The notes: generated from the sequence alone by a model not told the origin. A stretch of DNA of 64,000 nt from Prosapia bicincta (GCA_036971475.1 JBAIZL010000001.1:287351925-287415924); one strand, 5' to 3'. Shown: positions 1 through 13,993, counted from the first letter of the stretch. Program-made: numbers and translations.

Positions 1-2215
1 TATTACCCAGTAAAATACAATGCTTGTGTAGTCAAATAGCTTCCGGCACCTTATTTACACGTTCCTAAGTACTGTTGGGTAGTTGGATGTAGGCCGATGA
101 GCAAATAGAAGAGGAGCTGGAGAGAGAATCATGAAGCAAATGTCTCGGAACGAGTTAAACGGTACAGAAAAGCTGCTCAAGTCATTTATGATGTTAACTA
201 GCAATAATTAAACCTTCGTATAGTTTCCGTTCTAAATCTTCAGTCATTTCAGTATTTGAATAAAACTTTCATTTTAATTTAATCTTTTATTCATTGAAAA
301 GCTAGTTACCTTAAAGCTAGTTATAAACGTAAGAAGAGTGTTTAGTCTGTGACCCACTTCCGTACATCCGGTTCGGAGCCTGGTTTTGTTGGTTCCGTTC
401 CACTTATTAATTGTTTCCTGTTCCTTGCTTAATTATCTGATCAACATATTGTTGTAAAACAAACAGCCTATCTTTTTATTAAATTTCGTTGTCGATCGCT
501 CGTTTATTTAAGCGCAGGAAACATTCTCTCCGGCCTGAAGAAGACATATTTACATATTACAGTTACGGGATCTGCGAAAAATAAAATCATAGCGTGAGGG
601 AAAAATGTGTTGAAAAAAAAAACGGTTTGTAATTACTCTTCTTGAGGGAAAATGTGTTTTACTATTTTCACTGTTTCAGTTTTTGAAGTGAAAACTTCGT
701 CAGACACATCTGTTAACCTACATTTTTATAGGATAAAACGCGTTCATTACGTGGCAAAACATTTTCTATCCAGATACCCGAACGTGAACGATTTGTACCG
801 AAGGTTTCCGAAAGCCATAGTTTATAAAGAATTCAATGAAACATAACAACGGTTTTCGTCACCACTTATTATTTGAAGATGATTGAATAACTTTAAAATA
901 TAATTTGGTATACATTAATAATATCGTATTTTTGTTAACAATAAGTGATAAATATTGATTTTGCACAGCGGCTTATTATATATTGACCAACTTTAATGGT
1001 TTGCGTTGTACAATATTAAGTTAAAGTATTATTTTGTAATTGATTTTAACGTCTTTTATAGATTAGAGTAAGGGTTTCGATTAAATTATAGACAAATATA
1101 GCATTGAAAATCTTCGTTGCCTAAACAATGTCATTTCATAAATATGCATTAAAAAAAAAAACAGAGGGATGTATTACTGAATTAAAAAAAAACACACACA
1201 CTTGAACTAAACGATAGTTAACCATATTAGTTTTAATAAAAAAAGCTTTATTTTTAGCTATTATTGAAACAATTTTCCAAATGTTATTTAATTATTGTAC
1301 AAAGGTTCCAAGTAACGTTTAACTATATGTTTTAACGTAATAAGCTATAAATTGCAATTAGGCTTTACAATATTAGCTAAATGTAAATCCCTCTTTAATA
1401 GGAGTCAATCCATTTTGAATGTATAGTTTTATTCTACTAGTGCTTCTATAAATACGCTAATTTAGTTGAACATAAGCCAGTGAAGAGGCCTTTGTTTGGA
1501 TGTCTAATTAGTCTATGAATGTCGACGTAAAATTTTATCATTAATAATCATTCATAGCTTTATAAATATATTGTTTAATATTTCAATAGCTTCATTTTAT
1601 TTATTATTTATACAATTAACGAATGGTATATTTTAATTTCCTTTTTAAATAAAAACACTTTTTAGGCTCGTCTGTCTCATCTTTTATTAATTATATTTTG
1701 TATTTAAGTGTTTACTTCCATTGACAAGTAACATGTCGTCTCATTACTAACCACCAATAATTCGCTTTATTTCAGACTTGCATAGTGCGCGTATACCAGT
1801 GAACTCTGACTAGTTCGAAAATTTGTTGCAAATTAGAATCCTTTAAGCTCTTTGTTCATGAAATATTTTCTCATTATAGGCTTAATTTTACGACATTTTG
1901 TTCCCGCCGTCTATGTAACACGTACTGTAAAATTAAATCAAATTAGAGACAAACGTCTACTCTTATAGTACAACGGTTTCTTCTTTAAAAAGTATAAATT
2001 TAGTAATTCCTAATGCATTAAAAATTATTTTTATAATAAATATATTTAGCCTATTTTCATTAAAGAAGATTAGGGTGTTCGTATATATTATATTTAATAA
2101 TTGAGTAATATCTAATTCTATTTTATTTCAGAGAAATAGATTTATTAGTATGTTATATAGTAGTCTAATTAATAAATATTTTGCTTCTATAATTATTATA
2201 GTCTATTTATTAAAT
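1..2215. other. AT-rich intergenic DNA, no gene seen
   Basis: This stretch has frequent stops in all frames and A/T homopolymer runs. The longest frame is a 64-codon one at 652-846 with no recognisable motif, repeat partner or coding signature, so I treat it as chance. I see no RNA gene or mobile element that I can name. Confidence 0.5.
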
Positions 2216-2269
2216 ATACTAATTATATATATATATATACACATATATAATACTTTTACTTTAATACAT

Positions 2270-2470
2270 ATGCTTAGACTGCTTTCGACTTAGTTAACAG
2301 TGCTCTCATTTTTGAGCTTTATAAGACTCAAGAACGTGCTAACATTTTCAAGTCTTCTAGTCTTCTAAAGCTCAAAAACAACAGCACTGTAACTAAAAGG
2401 CTCTCGAAAGTCGACTCGAAACCTACCAAGTAAAAATCTTGTTCAAGTACCCTACATTACAGTGTAAGTG
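2270..2470. mobile_element. Foldback (TIR) element, family 1, partly truncated
   Basis: An imperfect inverted repeat has its inner arms at about 2298-2322 and 2368-2392 (AACAGTGCT...GAGCTTT against AAAGCTC...AGCACTGT). On the right it runs into a terminal segment (CGAAAGTCGACTC, then CCAAGTAAAAATCTTGTTCAAGTAC) that recurs at 14.1, 27.2 and 27.5 kb. The left terminal segment is mostly missing. A short (TA)n tract lies immediately to the left and a short (TG)n tract to the right, as with the other copies. It encodes nothing, so it is best described as a MITE-like, non-autonomous element. Assignment to a transposase superfamily is not possible from this sequence. Confidence 0.6.
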
Positions 2471-2741
2471 ATGAGTAAATGTTTGTGTGTGTGTGTAATT
2501 TATATAACTTAATAAAAAAAACCATCCAACATATTTTCATTTTGAAAGAAGATCCTAATAATATATAGTTTAATATATAATAAAATAAATATATTAATTG
2601 TAAATTAATATGCAGTTGGAAAGACATATTGATAAAGACAAAAAATGATAAGGAATAAACAGGTAAAACAAGGAACCGAACGTGTGCGTTAAAATTTTGT
2701 TAACATAGGTATTTCCGTGCTTGAGTTCTCGTGAAAGATGT

Positions 2742-2823
2742 AAGAGAGCGAGAGAGAAAGGGAGAGAGCAAGAGAGAGAGAGAAGAGAGAGAGGGAGAGA
2801 GAGAGAGAGAGAGAGAGAGAAAG
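2742..2823. repeat. (GA)n microsatellite
   Basis: About 80 bases of nearly pure GA dinucleotide with scattered GGG and AAG interruptions. The minus-strand frame across it is a translation of the repeat and not a gene. Confidence 0.9.
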
Positions 2824-3212
2824 GCTGAGTGAAATATCGATGCTTTTTGTAAAACCGAATTGAGCAGCCGTAGGTCAGGACAAAAGTCCAACGGGAAATT
2901 TACGAACCTGCCACGACTTTGCAGTAATCGCAAGTTTGGAAAAACGCCAAATTTGTACTTACAATTGTTTTTATTTAAGTCTTGTAAAAATTTTAACTCC
3001 AGCAGCTGCGTCTTCATGTTTTTCAACTGCTGGGTTCATGTGCAGGTTTCGACTTATTGTACATGCCATTTTCCTAAACATGGAGTGAACCATATACACG
3101 ATATTTACAGTTTAGGACCCACTGTATGAATTTCGTATATGTTATTATATCTTGGCTAGAAAACGTATGGTTACACTAACGTAAGGCTACTCCAGCTCAC
3201 GGATTGAAATAG

Positions 3213-3726
<514 letters not shown>

Positions 3727-3856
3727 GAGACGGCCAAAACAGTCTCAAAGTTGAAGATTTTGCATTTTGGCAAAATCTTTGAAAAATATTGTTTTTAAAA
3801 GTTTTAAAATTAAACCGCTGCTATGCACTGTAGCGGGAAAGCAAGGTTCACTATCT

Positions 3857-3905
3857 GGTTTAGTGAACAAGGCCGGTCCAAAGGGTCGATTTTGTTCACT
3901 AAACC
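3857..3905. repeat. Perfect 14-bp hairpin with 21-nt loop
   Basis: GGTTTAGTGAACAA at 3857-3870 is the exact reverse complement of TTGTTCACTAAACC at 3892-3905. The loop is GC-rich compared with its surroundings. A partial extra copy of the arm (TTCACTATCTGG) lies just upstream. The role is unknown; it could be a transposon remnant. Confidence 0.65.
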
Positions 3906-3909
3906 GAGC

Positions 3910-5880
3910 AATTAGTAAATAATAAGTTTTTTACTGTAATATATAAAATTAAATAATTTTTTGTTATTTATGAAAAACGAAACTTAAAAACTAAATCAGA
4001 AAATAAAAGTATCAGCCACCAAAGTGTAAGAAAATTTTAAAAAGCCAATAAAACATAGCATAGACAAATAAAACTTAATAACAAAGTTAATTAATAAAAA
4101 AGAATAGTAATTAATAAATGGTTGAATAAATGCTCCAAAACTTGTGCTCCAAAAGTGTCAAGTGCGGGAGAAAACTGTTTGGAGCACTGTTAAAGCGCAA
4201 CTTACGAATGGAGTGGGCTCGAACTGTAATTCAGGTTTATATTAACATCTTGAGGTGTGAAATATACCATGGTGTTAAAAAAATATGACTATTTTACACC
4301 ATGAGTGACATTTTCAAGCATCAGTTAAAAACGAACACAAATCTTCGAAAGAAAGTTCATTAGGACACTATTCTGCAAGTCAAGACTAAGTTTTGATGAA
4401 CCAATAAACCGCGTAGTCGGGTAGTGGGTACTGCCCGCTAGCAAGGGAGTCGCAAATCAGTTTCCGTAAGAGAAGGACGTGTTTCCGAAGATCAAGAGGC
4501 CTGTTCCAGGATGCTGTTCCGTAGCTGAGAGGGAAACCTACCCCAAGATGGACGTGGAGATGGTCTGCTTACGCCCGCGATGTCGAATTTGAACTTTTTC
4601 AATATGTAAATATTATAAAAAGTAATAAAGGTGGCCCTAAAACCGATCAGTTGCTATTGCTACAAGATCCAAGACTCCAGAAAAATCCGGAAAGAGAAGA
4701 GGAGCGATCCCAGTAAACGTTTTGGGGCAAGTCTGAATTTTAATAGCAAATAACCATTTGTTAAATTTCTTAAAATCATAGATTCAAATTTCCTTAAATA
4801 AAAACATAATTAGTTATTGAAAATTAATAATTAAAAATATTAAGCAAATGGTTCTTTTTTAAACAGCATTACAAGTGATGGTCATGAAATATAAACTGTT
4901 TAAAAATAAAATGCAAGTTCTAAAATCAAAAGATTAAAGTTACATCCAGTTATAACCAGTTAACGTTTAACAAAGTCAAAGCATTATATATATTCAAAAT
5001 GAATAGTAACATATTTTAAATATAGTAAATATAAGTAGAAGAATAAGAAATTCATAAGGAAAATTATTATTAATTGCTTTAATAATTAAGTCAATGTAAC
5101 TTATTTTATGCCCATATATCATATATTAGACGTATAGCAACCAATAACTGAAAAAAGTTAAATACATTAAAATTGTTTCTAATAGCCTTCAGATTTATGT
5201 TTGGGAGCACAAATATAAATTTAAACACAAAGGCAATAGGAAAAAATCTTGTCTCTTACTTCTACAAATAGTTATATGGACATAAAATAGATTAAATAGA
5301 TACAAATTATTCTTCTGTTGTATTTAAATAAGTATGTAAATTTATGTGTGTCATTTTAACTCTAAAAAACCAAAATGTTCTCATAATGACTACAAAAGTT
5401 AGAGACAGTTAAATTATAGTGTTATCCAATTAATTGTTGAAATTTATGAAAAGATTACAAGAACATTTGTGAACTTTATCAACCATTTAAGTGTATTTCA
5501 TGTTTACAGAGCTGCTTATCAATATTAAAATAAATAACAAAAATTTATGTAAGAATTGTAACATATTTAGGAAAACTTTAAAGCCAATTTTAATTAATAT
5601 TTTAATTTTCATATAATTAAAACAGGTTAAAACAAAAAATGATTAAAATTATTACAACTATCCTGTGGTAAATCAACTAATAAAATTTCTGAACGTTTTC
5701 CAACCAGCAACAAGAGTAAAATTAAATAATTTCATTAAACTAGCAAACATATTCTTTAAAAAATAGCCTTAAAATAGAAAGGTAATAGATAAATATACAG
5801 CCAAACAAAAATTTACAAAGTACAAATTATCACATAAATGAGATTGAATATGTTGGTTGGTTTTAAAAACAAAGTCCAGG
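3910..5880. other. AT-rich intergenic DNA, no gene seen
   Basis: Extremely A/T-rich apart from a GC-richer island at about 4390-4600 whose frames are short and unrecognised. The island could be an old transposon fragment. No RNA gene was recognised. Confidence 0.45.
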
Positions 5881-5939
5881 GATTTATCAACTGGCAGATC
5901 ACGCTCGACACACCACAGGGTATGTTAAGTCGGGTGGGA

Positions 5940-6005
5940 TCATATTGTGACGGCGGTTGAACTGACGCGTTTCGTTTCCACAGTGTCCATCATCACCAGG
6001 TATAG
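5940..6005 (-). other. Hammerhead-ribozyme-like relic
   Basis: On the minus strand the sequence reads GTGATGA, about 20 nt, then CGAAACGCGTCAG. The second block fits the GAA-[AC GC GU]-C form of a hammerhead with a two-base-pair stem III and a GUC cleavage triplet. However, the first box has G where the invariant C of CUGANGA should be, and I cannot draw a good stem II or stem I. I read it as a decayed copy of a hammerhead-bearing element, or a separate family that resembles one. Confidence 0.35.
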
Positions 6006-6129
6006 CATACGCGAAAAACGCGTAAAGGCGGTCACGTTGTTGGTAGGGCGTGGAATGTGAAAATCGGAAATTCTCTCCCTGAGAGGGTGCATAAGGTTAG
6101 GGCGCGGCAGTATACATGTGTGTTATATA

Positions 6130-6168
6130 TTCTTGTGCGTGTGTGCTCGCGAGCGTGTGTGTGTGTGC
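6130..6168. repeat. Short (GT)n tract with CTCGCGAG palindrome
   Basis: A short GTGT-rich run contains the 8-bp palindrome CTCGCGAG. The 61-codon plus-strand frame that crosses it shows no family features. Confidence 0.5.
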
Positions 6169-6249
6169 AGCCTGGCATGATTTGGCAAAATACTGATCAT
6201 TACGAAAACCGTAAGACAATATTTGACGAAAAAAATAAATGATATACTA

Positions 6250-7290
6250 CAACCAGATTTCATACTAGCTGATAATTTTATAAAATTAACTTTAAATAAA
6301 CCAACAATGGGAATGCATTTTTGGCATTATCCAATTATATATTTTCATTATAGTGGCCAGAAATCCAGATAACAGCTGTCAGTAATTCTTCTACCACGAT
6401 TGTCTTTTAAAATCAATCCATTGGGAGCGTTTATTATATTTAAATTTAACAGATTTAATTTAAAATTGGTTTTAACAGAGTTCAATAACGCTTATGTCAT
6501 TTGTAGGTGAATTTTTTTGAACACAGGACATGCAAACTCAAGCATTCGAAAGCAGAACCTTAATGTTTTATTTTTGTCTGAATACTGTGACGTAATTAGT
6601 TTTTACATGTTCAGTCTCAGCTCATAGATGCACCGTTATTACTCGTCCTGAAAACATTAACGTGTATTTTTAATCCGGTCATTTCAAAGATGCCTTTAAT
6701 GTGAAAGCTTTCGGATTATATAGACGGGATGAACGAAGTGTGCGCCCAGAGGGTGAGAGGGTGGCTGTGTTAATATTTCTGAGAGCTGGGGGAGGTTGCA
6801 ATTAAGGGTCTTTTTCACAAGTATAAGGCATCATAATGAAAAAACCTAACCAAGGTTTTTTTTTCTCTTTATAATTATTTATATTCAATATGATTCCGAG
6901 TGCTGGAAGGGTTGTATTTTAATTTCAACCCTTTGCCGAGCTGAACAATTAGTAACTTTGAAAAACATTTTTTCCGGAATGCTTATTAATGTAGACAAAA
7001 ATATAGAATGAATTATTGGAAAAATTAACCGAGACGTTCTTCATGTATTTGTTTTCTAATATTGTGTATAATACTTGGTATATTGTGTAAATATTTTAAA
7101 ATTCTCTGAAAATTACAACTTCACTTTTTAGATATTAAGTGTGGGATATCGTAATCCACTTGAAAACGTTACCGTAACGAATTGTAGAGCCTTTCCCTCA
7201 AGAGCTTACTACAGGAACTCCAGGAATGTACACATGGGCTACCTTTCTTAACCATCAATACTAACCATGTTATGTCCACTAATATTCTTA
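6250..7290. other. Intergenic DNA, no gene seen
   Basis: Only short frames, no tandem repeat of note and no recognisable element in this stretch. Confidence 0.4.
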
Positions 7291-7299
7291 CGCCGTCTC

Positions 7300-7580
7300 T
7301 CTGAGTTATCTTACTACTCTCACAAATCTTACTCACTATCGTGATTCCAAACCACGCTTTTTTGTTACTCCAGAGTTCACTTCCTTCTTTTACTTCCTCC
7401 TATCACTCCAAAGTCCACTTCCTTTAGTCATTTAATACCGCCGTTCATTTCCTATTTTAATTCCTGAGATCACGTTTTCTTTGGCCACGTGCCACTATCC
7501 CTCCAGTGACCACTTCATTCTGTCCCTTCTAATTTTTACTCCTGCGTAAACTTCCTTCGTTCACTTTTTACTGGCACTTT
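7300..7580. repeat. Pyrimidine-rich degenerate repeat region
   Basis: A C/T-rich stretch in which the words CACTTCCTT, TTCACTT and ACTCC recur at irregular spacing of roughly 40-60 bp. It looks like a heavily diverged minisatellite. No strict period can be assigned by eye. Confidence 0.35.
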
Positions 7581-7599
7581 AGTCTGCTCCCAAGGTTCA

Positions 7600-8055
7600 A
7601 CTGGATAAGTTATGCTCGCCAAGGACCAAACTCAATTCGGAGGGGTTCCCCCCTTAGGTAAGGTTACCTGGGGAGTGGGTAAAGATGTGATTGCACCAAA
7701 TGAATCAGGCGGGGTATTGAGGTCGGAAGGTTGTACTGATTCCTAGTAGTTCTGGAAAAGCGGTCGAACTGCTATTCCTGGTTGGAGTTCGTCTCGTCCA
7801 AGGGGCGGGTCGGTGACCTGTCTAGGCCTTACAGCAAGGTCGAAAGACTCTTACACTCTGCCACGACGGGTCGTGTCACCAGGTTGTCTGTCACCAAACC
7901 CGGGCGGGAATCAAGATGTTAAGGTTGGGTTCGTAGGGGTAGAGGTTCGTAGGGGTAGAGGGTTTAGACGCTGGATTGTGTGTTCCCCACATACTAAGAT
8001 TTGTATGTGTTCTTTCGGCAAGGAAGAGAATCGAAATGAACCAGATAATCCTTGA
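7600..8055. other. GC-richer island with 16-bp direct duplication
   Basis: This island is distinctly less AT-rich than its flanks. It contains an adjacent duplication of GGTTCGTAGGGGTAGA at about 7926-7960. An 80-codon plus-strand frame (7813-8055) covers it, but the peptide has no recognised motif and includes the tandem duplication. I do not call it a gene. A diverged transposon end or a lone exon remains possible. Confidence 0.35.
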
Positions 8056-8059
8056 CAAC

Positions 8060-9750
8060 ACTTTTCTGTTTTCACTTTTCTTTCTTCTTCTTATTCACTC
8101 TCAGGCACCACATAAGCCTTTAATTCTGTCACTATAGTGTTGACGTCTTTCTGATAATTTCTATTTTTCTGATTTACCGTTTCACAATATCAGTAGGTTT
8201 CTTTTAACTGACTCCTTTGGAAGTTGACCCTCTGTATGGCCGTAATTAAAATGAGTTTACATGGAAGTTGTTACCTTACGCACACTTGCAATGTTTCCCC
8301 TCAATCTTCCATGCTAAGGATTTCATTTCGGATTTCATAAACACGTCAAAGCTATGGGTTGTTATCGAATCGTTCATTGCCCTACAACTTGTAACATTCC
8401 TGCTTTTTTTAAATGAGTTTAGTTAACTTATCAGATAAATTATTGCCACATATTTAACATGTTACATATTTCTCTTGTCGACCTCAAAAATAAATTTTGT
8501 TTTACACAAATGGCAAAACATTTATATTTTATTAGTCAAGTGTGGCAATTTTTTGTGCCTCTCTCCAATAAACTTGCTATTTAATACACTATGTTAGAGA
8601 GGTCAAACCTTTTTATGTACTACATTTTTTTGCCTTGCACTTAACTTACCAACATTATTTTAGCAAGAACAATTTCTGTCGCCCTTGTTTTTGTTTCTTA
8701 TCATCTAACTGCTGAGACGAGATATATGTGTCTTGCAGGTGCAACCAATTAACTTTATCTGGTGTTACTGCTTTCTCATGTATCCGCCTACTTCCTGCAG
8801 ACTAAATTTTGTAAACCATCTTTTAACTTGGTAATATTTAATTTTGAAAATTACAAAACTTCTAAGATTTTAATAACCAATTTAACAGAATACCTTACTT
8901 GTTTAAAAATAAAGGAATTTGATTGGTCACCAGTATTGTTAGTATAATCCCATACCACACGCTTTCCAATGACGTTTTCAGATAAAAATTACCTTTTAAA
9001 TTTTACCTGACTTTGCGTTACCTAAAACAAATTCAATTTTTATACAACATGCTAAATAATTTGCCAAATGTTACACTTGTATCAAGGCTAGGCGACTTAG
9101 AGTAGTGGGATTTAAGTGGTGAGAGAATTTCCTCTGTTTGAAAAACATTCTCACTTACATTCTTCTTCAATATAGGTGATTACCTCGTTTTGTCGATTGT
9201 TTGTAATACTACTTGTGAATCCCGTCTCCGAGCTAAGATAAATAAAAAACAATAAGAAAAACGTTCAATAACAACTTAAGGGCGCGTTATTGTTGAGGTA
9301 TGTGCTACAATAAAGAAGGGTGTGATTTATTTGTTGTTTCCTCAAGATAAATCTCGGAATAAGAACAACGCCAAATGTAGGTCGATAAATATATTGTGCA
9401 CAGGCAAAACAGTGTTCTAGAACGACACAATTCCGTGAAATATTATGTCAGCTATTAGGTGTATCTGTGGTGCCTCTCTTATGAGTGGTGTAACCGCTCT
9501 TTGTAAACATTTGCGTGAATTCTATTTGTGTTTTACTATAAACTACCTCGATTACCCTGAGTTGGACGGGGTGAAAACTAATGGATAATATGACAGCATT
9601 CAATTGTTTTATAGATAATTTGTGTTTTCTTATATTATTTAGTGTTATAGTGATTTTGTTTTTGTTTCAGGTATGAGCTGTTCAAGAGTGTCATTTACTT
9701 AAGTTTGCGAGGGATCACTAATTATCAATACCGGTTAAGGACGATGCGAT
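8060..9750. other. Intergenic DNA, no gene seen
   Basis: Only short frames with no motifs and no clear repeats. Confidence 0.4.
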
Positions 9751-9755
9751 TGCAA

Positions 9756-9777
9756 GACCACCGATGAGATGGTGGTC
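9756..9777. repeat. Short perfect hairpin
   Basis: GACCACC (9756-9762) and GGTGGTC (9771-9777) form a 7-bp stem with an 8-nt loop. It lies just upstream of a tandem duplication. Function unknown. Confidence 0.5.
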
Positions 9778-9785
9778 ATACCATC

Positions 9786-10040
9786 CTGTCAAAGAGTGAG
9801 TTTGTTTCAGTAAATGCCTCAATACTGCTAAAGCTCTGCCAAATACCGTTACCGTGGTTTATCACTTTTCTCTGTTCCCGTTTATTGTCTCTCGGTGGCA
9901 GTAACAAAGGCTGTCAAAGAGTGAGTTTGATTCAGTAAATGCCTCAACTCTGCCAAAGCTCTACCAAATACCTTGACTGGAGTTCATCACTTTTCTTCGT
10001 TCCTGTTCATTGGTCTTCATTGACAGTTACAATGACTGTC
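9786..10040. repeat. 125-bp tandem duplication (two copies)
   Basis: Copies start at 9786 and 9911 with CTGTCAAAGAGTGAGTTTG, and a third start (CTGTCAAG) at 10036 marks the boundary. The first halves are well conserved (CAGTAAATGCCTCAA shared). The second halves are more diverged, so the duplication is not recent. Confidence 0.85.
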
Positions 10041-10044
10041 AAGT

Positions 10045-12309
10045 AGTAGTGACAGGGTCGAGCTGCGGTACACGTTCCTGCATGTTCCTTAATTCATTAC
10101 GATAAGACTTTCGGGGCCTACATATTAGCACCAATCTCCTAGTTCAAGTCTTATTATAAGAGATTTGGAGATATTGACACGAGCTATATTTACTATTTAA
10201 CTGTATAATTGTTTGTCTGATTCTGATATTCCATTCACCATCTACACTCTAAACCCGATGACCTAAGTGTAGGAACCCTAAAGAATCGGGTATGTGCTGA
10301 AAAACACCTTCACGTACCCATTTAATGTTTCTTTCATGAAAACGGAGATTCATTGAAACCTTATCGTGCTGTTTTCGTTTACCTCGCAGATGTTAAAGCT
10401 TTACTTCCTTTATGTCTCTCTAAATTTAAATATGAATGGCGTTTGCTTCAGAATTACGATAAGGTATAAATTTATTCCAATGCTGGTTTTCCGTATTGAA
10501 TAGTGTGCTGAAGTGAGCGAACATTTCTTTATGATACCTATGGATATTCGTCTACATCAGAAAAGAAAGTATGGTCACATCCCTTCTGCAAGAAAGGTCA
10601 ATCCCCTTCATTACTCAAGTAGTGATTAGTCACCATGTAGGAGTTTGTATACTTCATTCACCCGACACCGTGACATGCGAACTATAACTATCCTACAGTG
10701 ATTCCTAGACTAGACGGTGTTTGGAAGTCCTTATATATGTGATAAGTTATCTTCAATTTCATCCACCAAAATCATGACTGCACAGTATAGTTACAAATCA
10801 TCCAGTTTTTTAGTAAATGTAAAATCGTTTACATGCAACTCTCTAAATTTTATCTATGTAAGGATCATCAAGTACAATATCTAATGGGTTACGTTAAGTA
10901 ATCTCTCAAAATATTCCAAGTGTCTTTGAGTTTTAATTCCGGTCTACATCTGCTCTGCCTGTTATGCAAAAGGAGGCGTCTGACGGTGTTTGGAAGGTTA
11001 GGAACCATGAGATTAGTGTCAACTTCCACGAGCTGAAAAACCTTTGCGTTCCAGACCAATAATTCATTTAAAGGGTCAAGTTAAATAATACTTTTATTAA
11101 TAAATAATAATTCTATTAAGGAATGATAGTAGTTACATGTAATCACAATCTGGTATACCCTTGCCTACAATGTATTCTAATATTACACTACATTAGGTCC
11201 AATATTCTAAAACATTCGGTTATATAAATAAAGAAAGCGCTGTTTGAAGTTATGAAGCAATTGTAGTGAGTAAGCGAAGTGAAAATAATGCTGCGTTTAG
11301 TCTTAAATCGCATTTTGGTAATAATTATTCAATCCTCTCCGTTCTTTAAGGTTACTGAGTATTGTTCAAAAGCTTTTCGAAATAATTGATGCAGTGTAGG
11401 TAGAGATAATATATTTTTAAATGTATCTAAGCGCAATGCCACAGGTTAGTCCAATTAGTTTAAATAACATTTTAAAAACAGTATAGCATGATGAATGTTT
11501 TTTTTCTCAATCGCATTGCGTTCATTTAAATTTGTTTGTCTATAATAATAAGACCATAAAAGCCGGGGGGGGGGTATAACACCCTCATGTTTGCTACATA
11601 GGATTGTATCTAAACAGGAAACTACTTAATGCGGAACATATGATAATACCAATTACTGTACGATGAAAAGCCCAGTTCACAACGCTGCTTTAACAATAGC
11701 CTGATTCTTGTAGCTAACAATGTGTTAGCCTGGGGGCTCTATTGTGTGTGACGCTGAATGACCGGTGTAACATCAGAATCTATAGAGGTGCAGATACCGG
11801 GGGAAGTATGTAGACAGGATTTCACTACTGTTTAGAATATAATATTGTACATTTCTATATGCCAGGGGGGAGTAAATGTTGTAATTAATATGGGTGAAAC
11901 AATTTGTACAGCTCTTGTATGCAATTTCATGATACCGTTTAAATTAAACAAATATACGGCTTTTGAATGTGTACAAAAATAGCATTATTTAAACAAAATT
12001 CAATAAGCAAAACAGATTTAAATGAAAGTTATTGCACCTCAATGTGAATACGAAAACAGCTGTTAGTGCTAACCTAATGTGATTTTTTATTTCTGATGTC
12101 TTCACAACAACCCGTTAATCATTTGATTTTTACGCATTCTCGTAGGAATCGCAAGTGGTGACGTAGCATTTTACCTGTTGTAAGAAAACACCTGTTGTAT
12201 AAAATTACTGGATAAGCTAATTGCGACAAACCGGTTGATCCAAGAACCTCACGTTTTTACTTTAGTCAGGGCATTTAGAGGGCATTTTTGGCACCTGTGA
12301 TGATATAGC

Positions 12310-12310
<1 letters not shown>
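10045..12310. other. Intergenic DNA, no gene seen
   Basis: No frame with recognisable features. It includes a G-run of nine at about 11563. Nothing else could be supported. Confidence 0.4.

Positions 12311-12313
<3 letters not shown>

Positions 12314-12395
<82 letters not shown>
12314..12395. repeat. (TA)n microsatellite
   Basis: About 82 bases of uninterrupted TA dinucleotide. The Tyr-Ile frame on the minus strand is its translation. No foldback element sits directly beside this tract, unlike most other long TA tracts here. Confidence 0.95.
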
Positions 12396-12397
<2 letters not shown>

Positions 12398-12399
12398 AA

Positions 12400-13990
12400 T
12401 ATTGAAACCAGAAAAATTGAAATGGAAACCTAGTTTTATATCCTTTCATATTGTCAATAAAAACTCCATGACATAATTATCGATTTGGAAACGGTGGACA
12501 GAAGAAAAATATAAAAACAATTGTATAGGAAAGAGTGTTTAACTTTGTAAAAAAAATATGATCTATTCTTACTGAATACGACAATTTCTACCTCGAAATT
12601 CCTTATAAAACAGCCACTATTCAGTAAAACCGTCGATTTTACATACTATTTTCTAAATTCCATGAAGTCAAAAACACCCTGTGAGTTCTATTTCGTAAGT
12701 CTAATTTTGGACATTTCTTTGATTTGATAAACTCCTTTGATTTTCGTACAATGCTAATATCGTCACAGCCTTAAAACTTAGGCTACATGTTCACAACATG
12801 TCAATTGAACCAAAAATCAAACACTACTTAATCGGGCCATTTGATATTAACAACCGGAAACACTGTTCACAATACCTCAACAAGACTCCACTTCTTGCTT
12901 AGACGATGAGTGTAGAATCTGAGGGGTCTAGAGGTAGAAAAACAAATATATGTAGACCCTATTTCATAACATTTCAAAACGTAATGTGTTGCGCGACGCT
13001 TTATAGTAACAAAGTCTATAATGTAAAACTATTTCGATCGAGTTTTCGTTATATTAGAGGTAGAAACATTTGTAATAGTTGTTAATTTTAAAAGCAAGAG
13101 GGACATTTTTTATATTACTATTTTCGTATATTTAATTCGACCTGTAAAGAGATTAAAAAGTCGAAGACGAATATACAGCTATGGTTAAGTGGTTGCCTAA
13201 AAGCCTCACTGAATTATGTATTAGAGAAACATTTAGAGAAAGAAGAGATTATTGGAAAGGTGAAATGCTTTTGTTCCGAGATAGTGGATGGAAGAAGTCT
13301 TAGGGAACGAGGTTGGAGGTAAAGGACTTTTTTGAGGAAAATGAGACTGTCGTTGATATGACATAACGTACATTGAGATCATAAAAGGACTACGGCCCGG
13401 TAAATAGCCCATTAAAATAGCAAAAGAACTTTATTCTTGTACGAATACACGATGATTAAATATAAATGATATCTCTGTTTTTAATTTCGAAGTACATTTT
13501 CATCTGTCTGACAAGAGAACGTTATTTCGCGTGATTTATTCGCCCACCGCAGGGACACCGTTTTGAAACCATCATTTGCTTATAAGGTTTACTCGTGGCG
13601 ACCACTATTTCCAGGGATGTGGCTCCTGAATTTTCTCTGTAACCTATTATTTGCAATAAACTTTTTAAAGTATTTTTAAAAGTATTAGCATCCACGCTTG
13701 ATCTTAAAATTTATTACATAACTACAAATAAATAACTCAAATCTATTACACTATTATGTTTTCTTAATTTCAATTAATTACTGTTGTGTAAATACAGTAT
13801 ATATGTAATCAAATTCCACCTAAATACACAGGGGCTTAGAAAATTATATAATTTGCAAATAAATTAAAATATGTATAATTCTGTTTAAAATGTGTTTCGT
13901 ACTCTTATAAGGTTGTAGGAAATTGTATTGTCTGGAACGTGTCAAGAATGCTTTTAACAAAAATAAAGTGAGTGTAGCTGTAAAAGAATT
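12400..13990. other. Intergenic DNA, no gene seen
   Basis: AT-rich with dispersed stops. I see nothing beyond single-copy-looking sequence. Confidence 0.4.
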
Positions 13991-13993
13991 TAT

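Noticed and set aside
7813..8055. 80-codon frame in a GC-richer island as a gene
   Set aside because: The peptide has no motif and contains the translated 16-bp duplication. Exon status cannot be supported.
11560..11575. G-run as a quadruplex
   Set aside because: A single run of nine G without further G-runs cannot form an intramolecular quadruplex of the usual kind.
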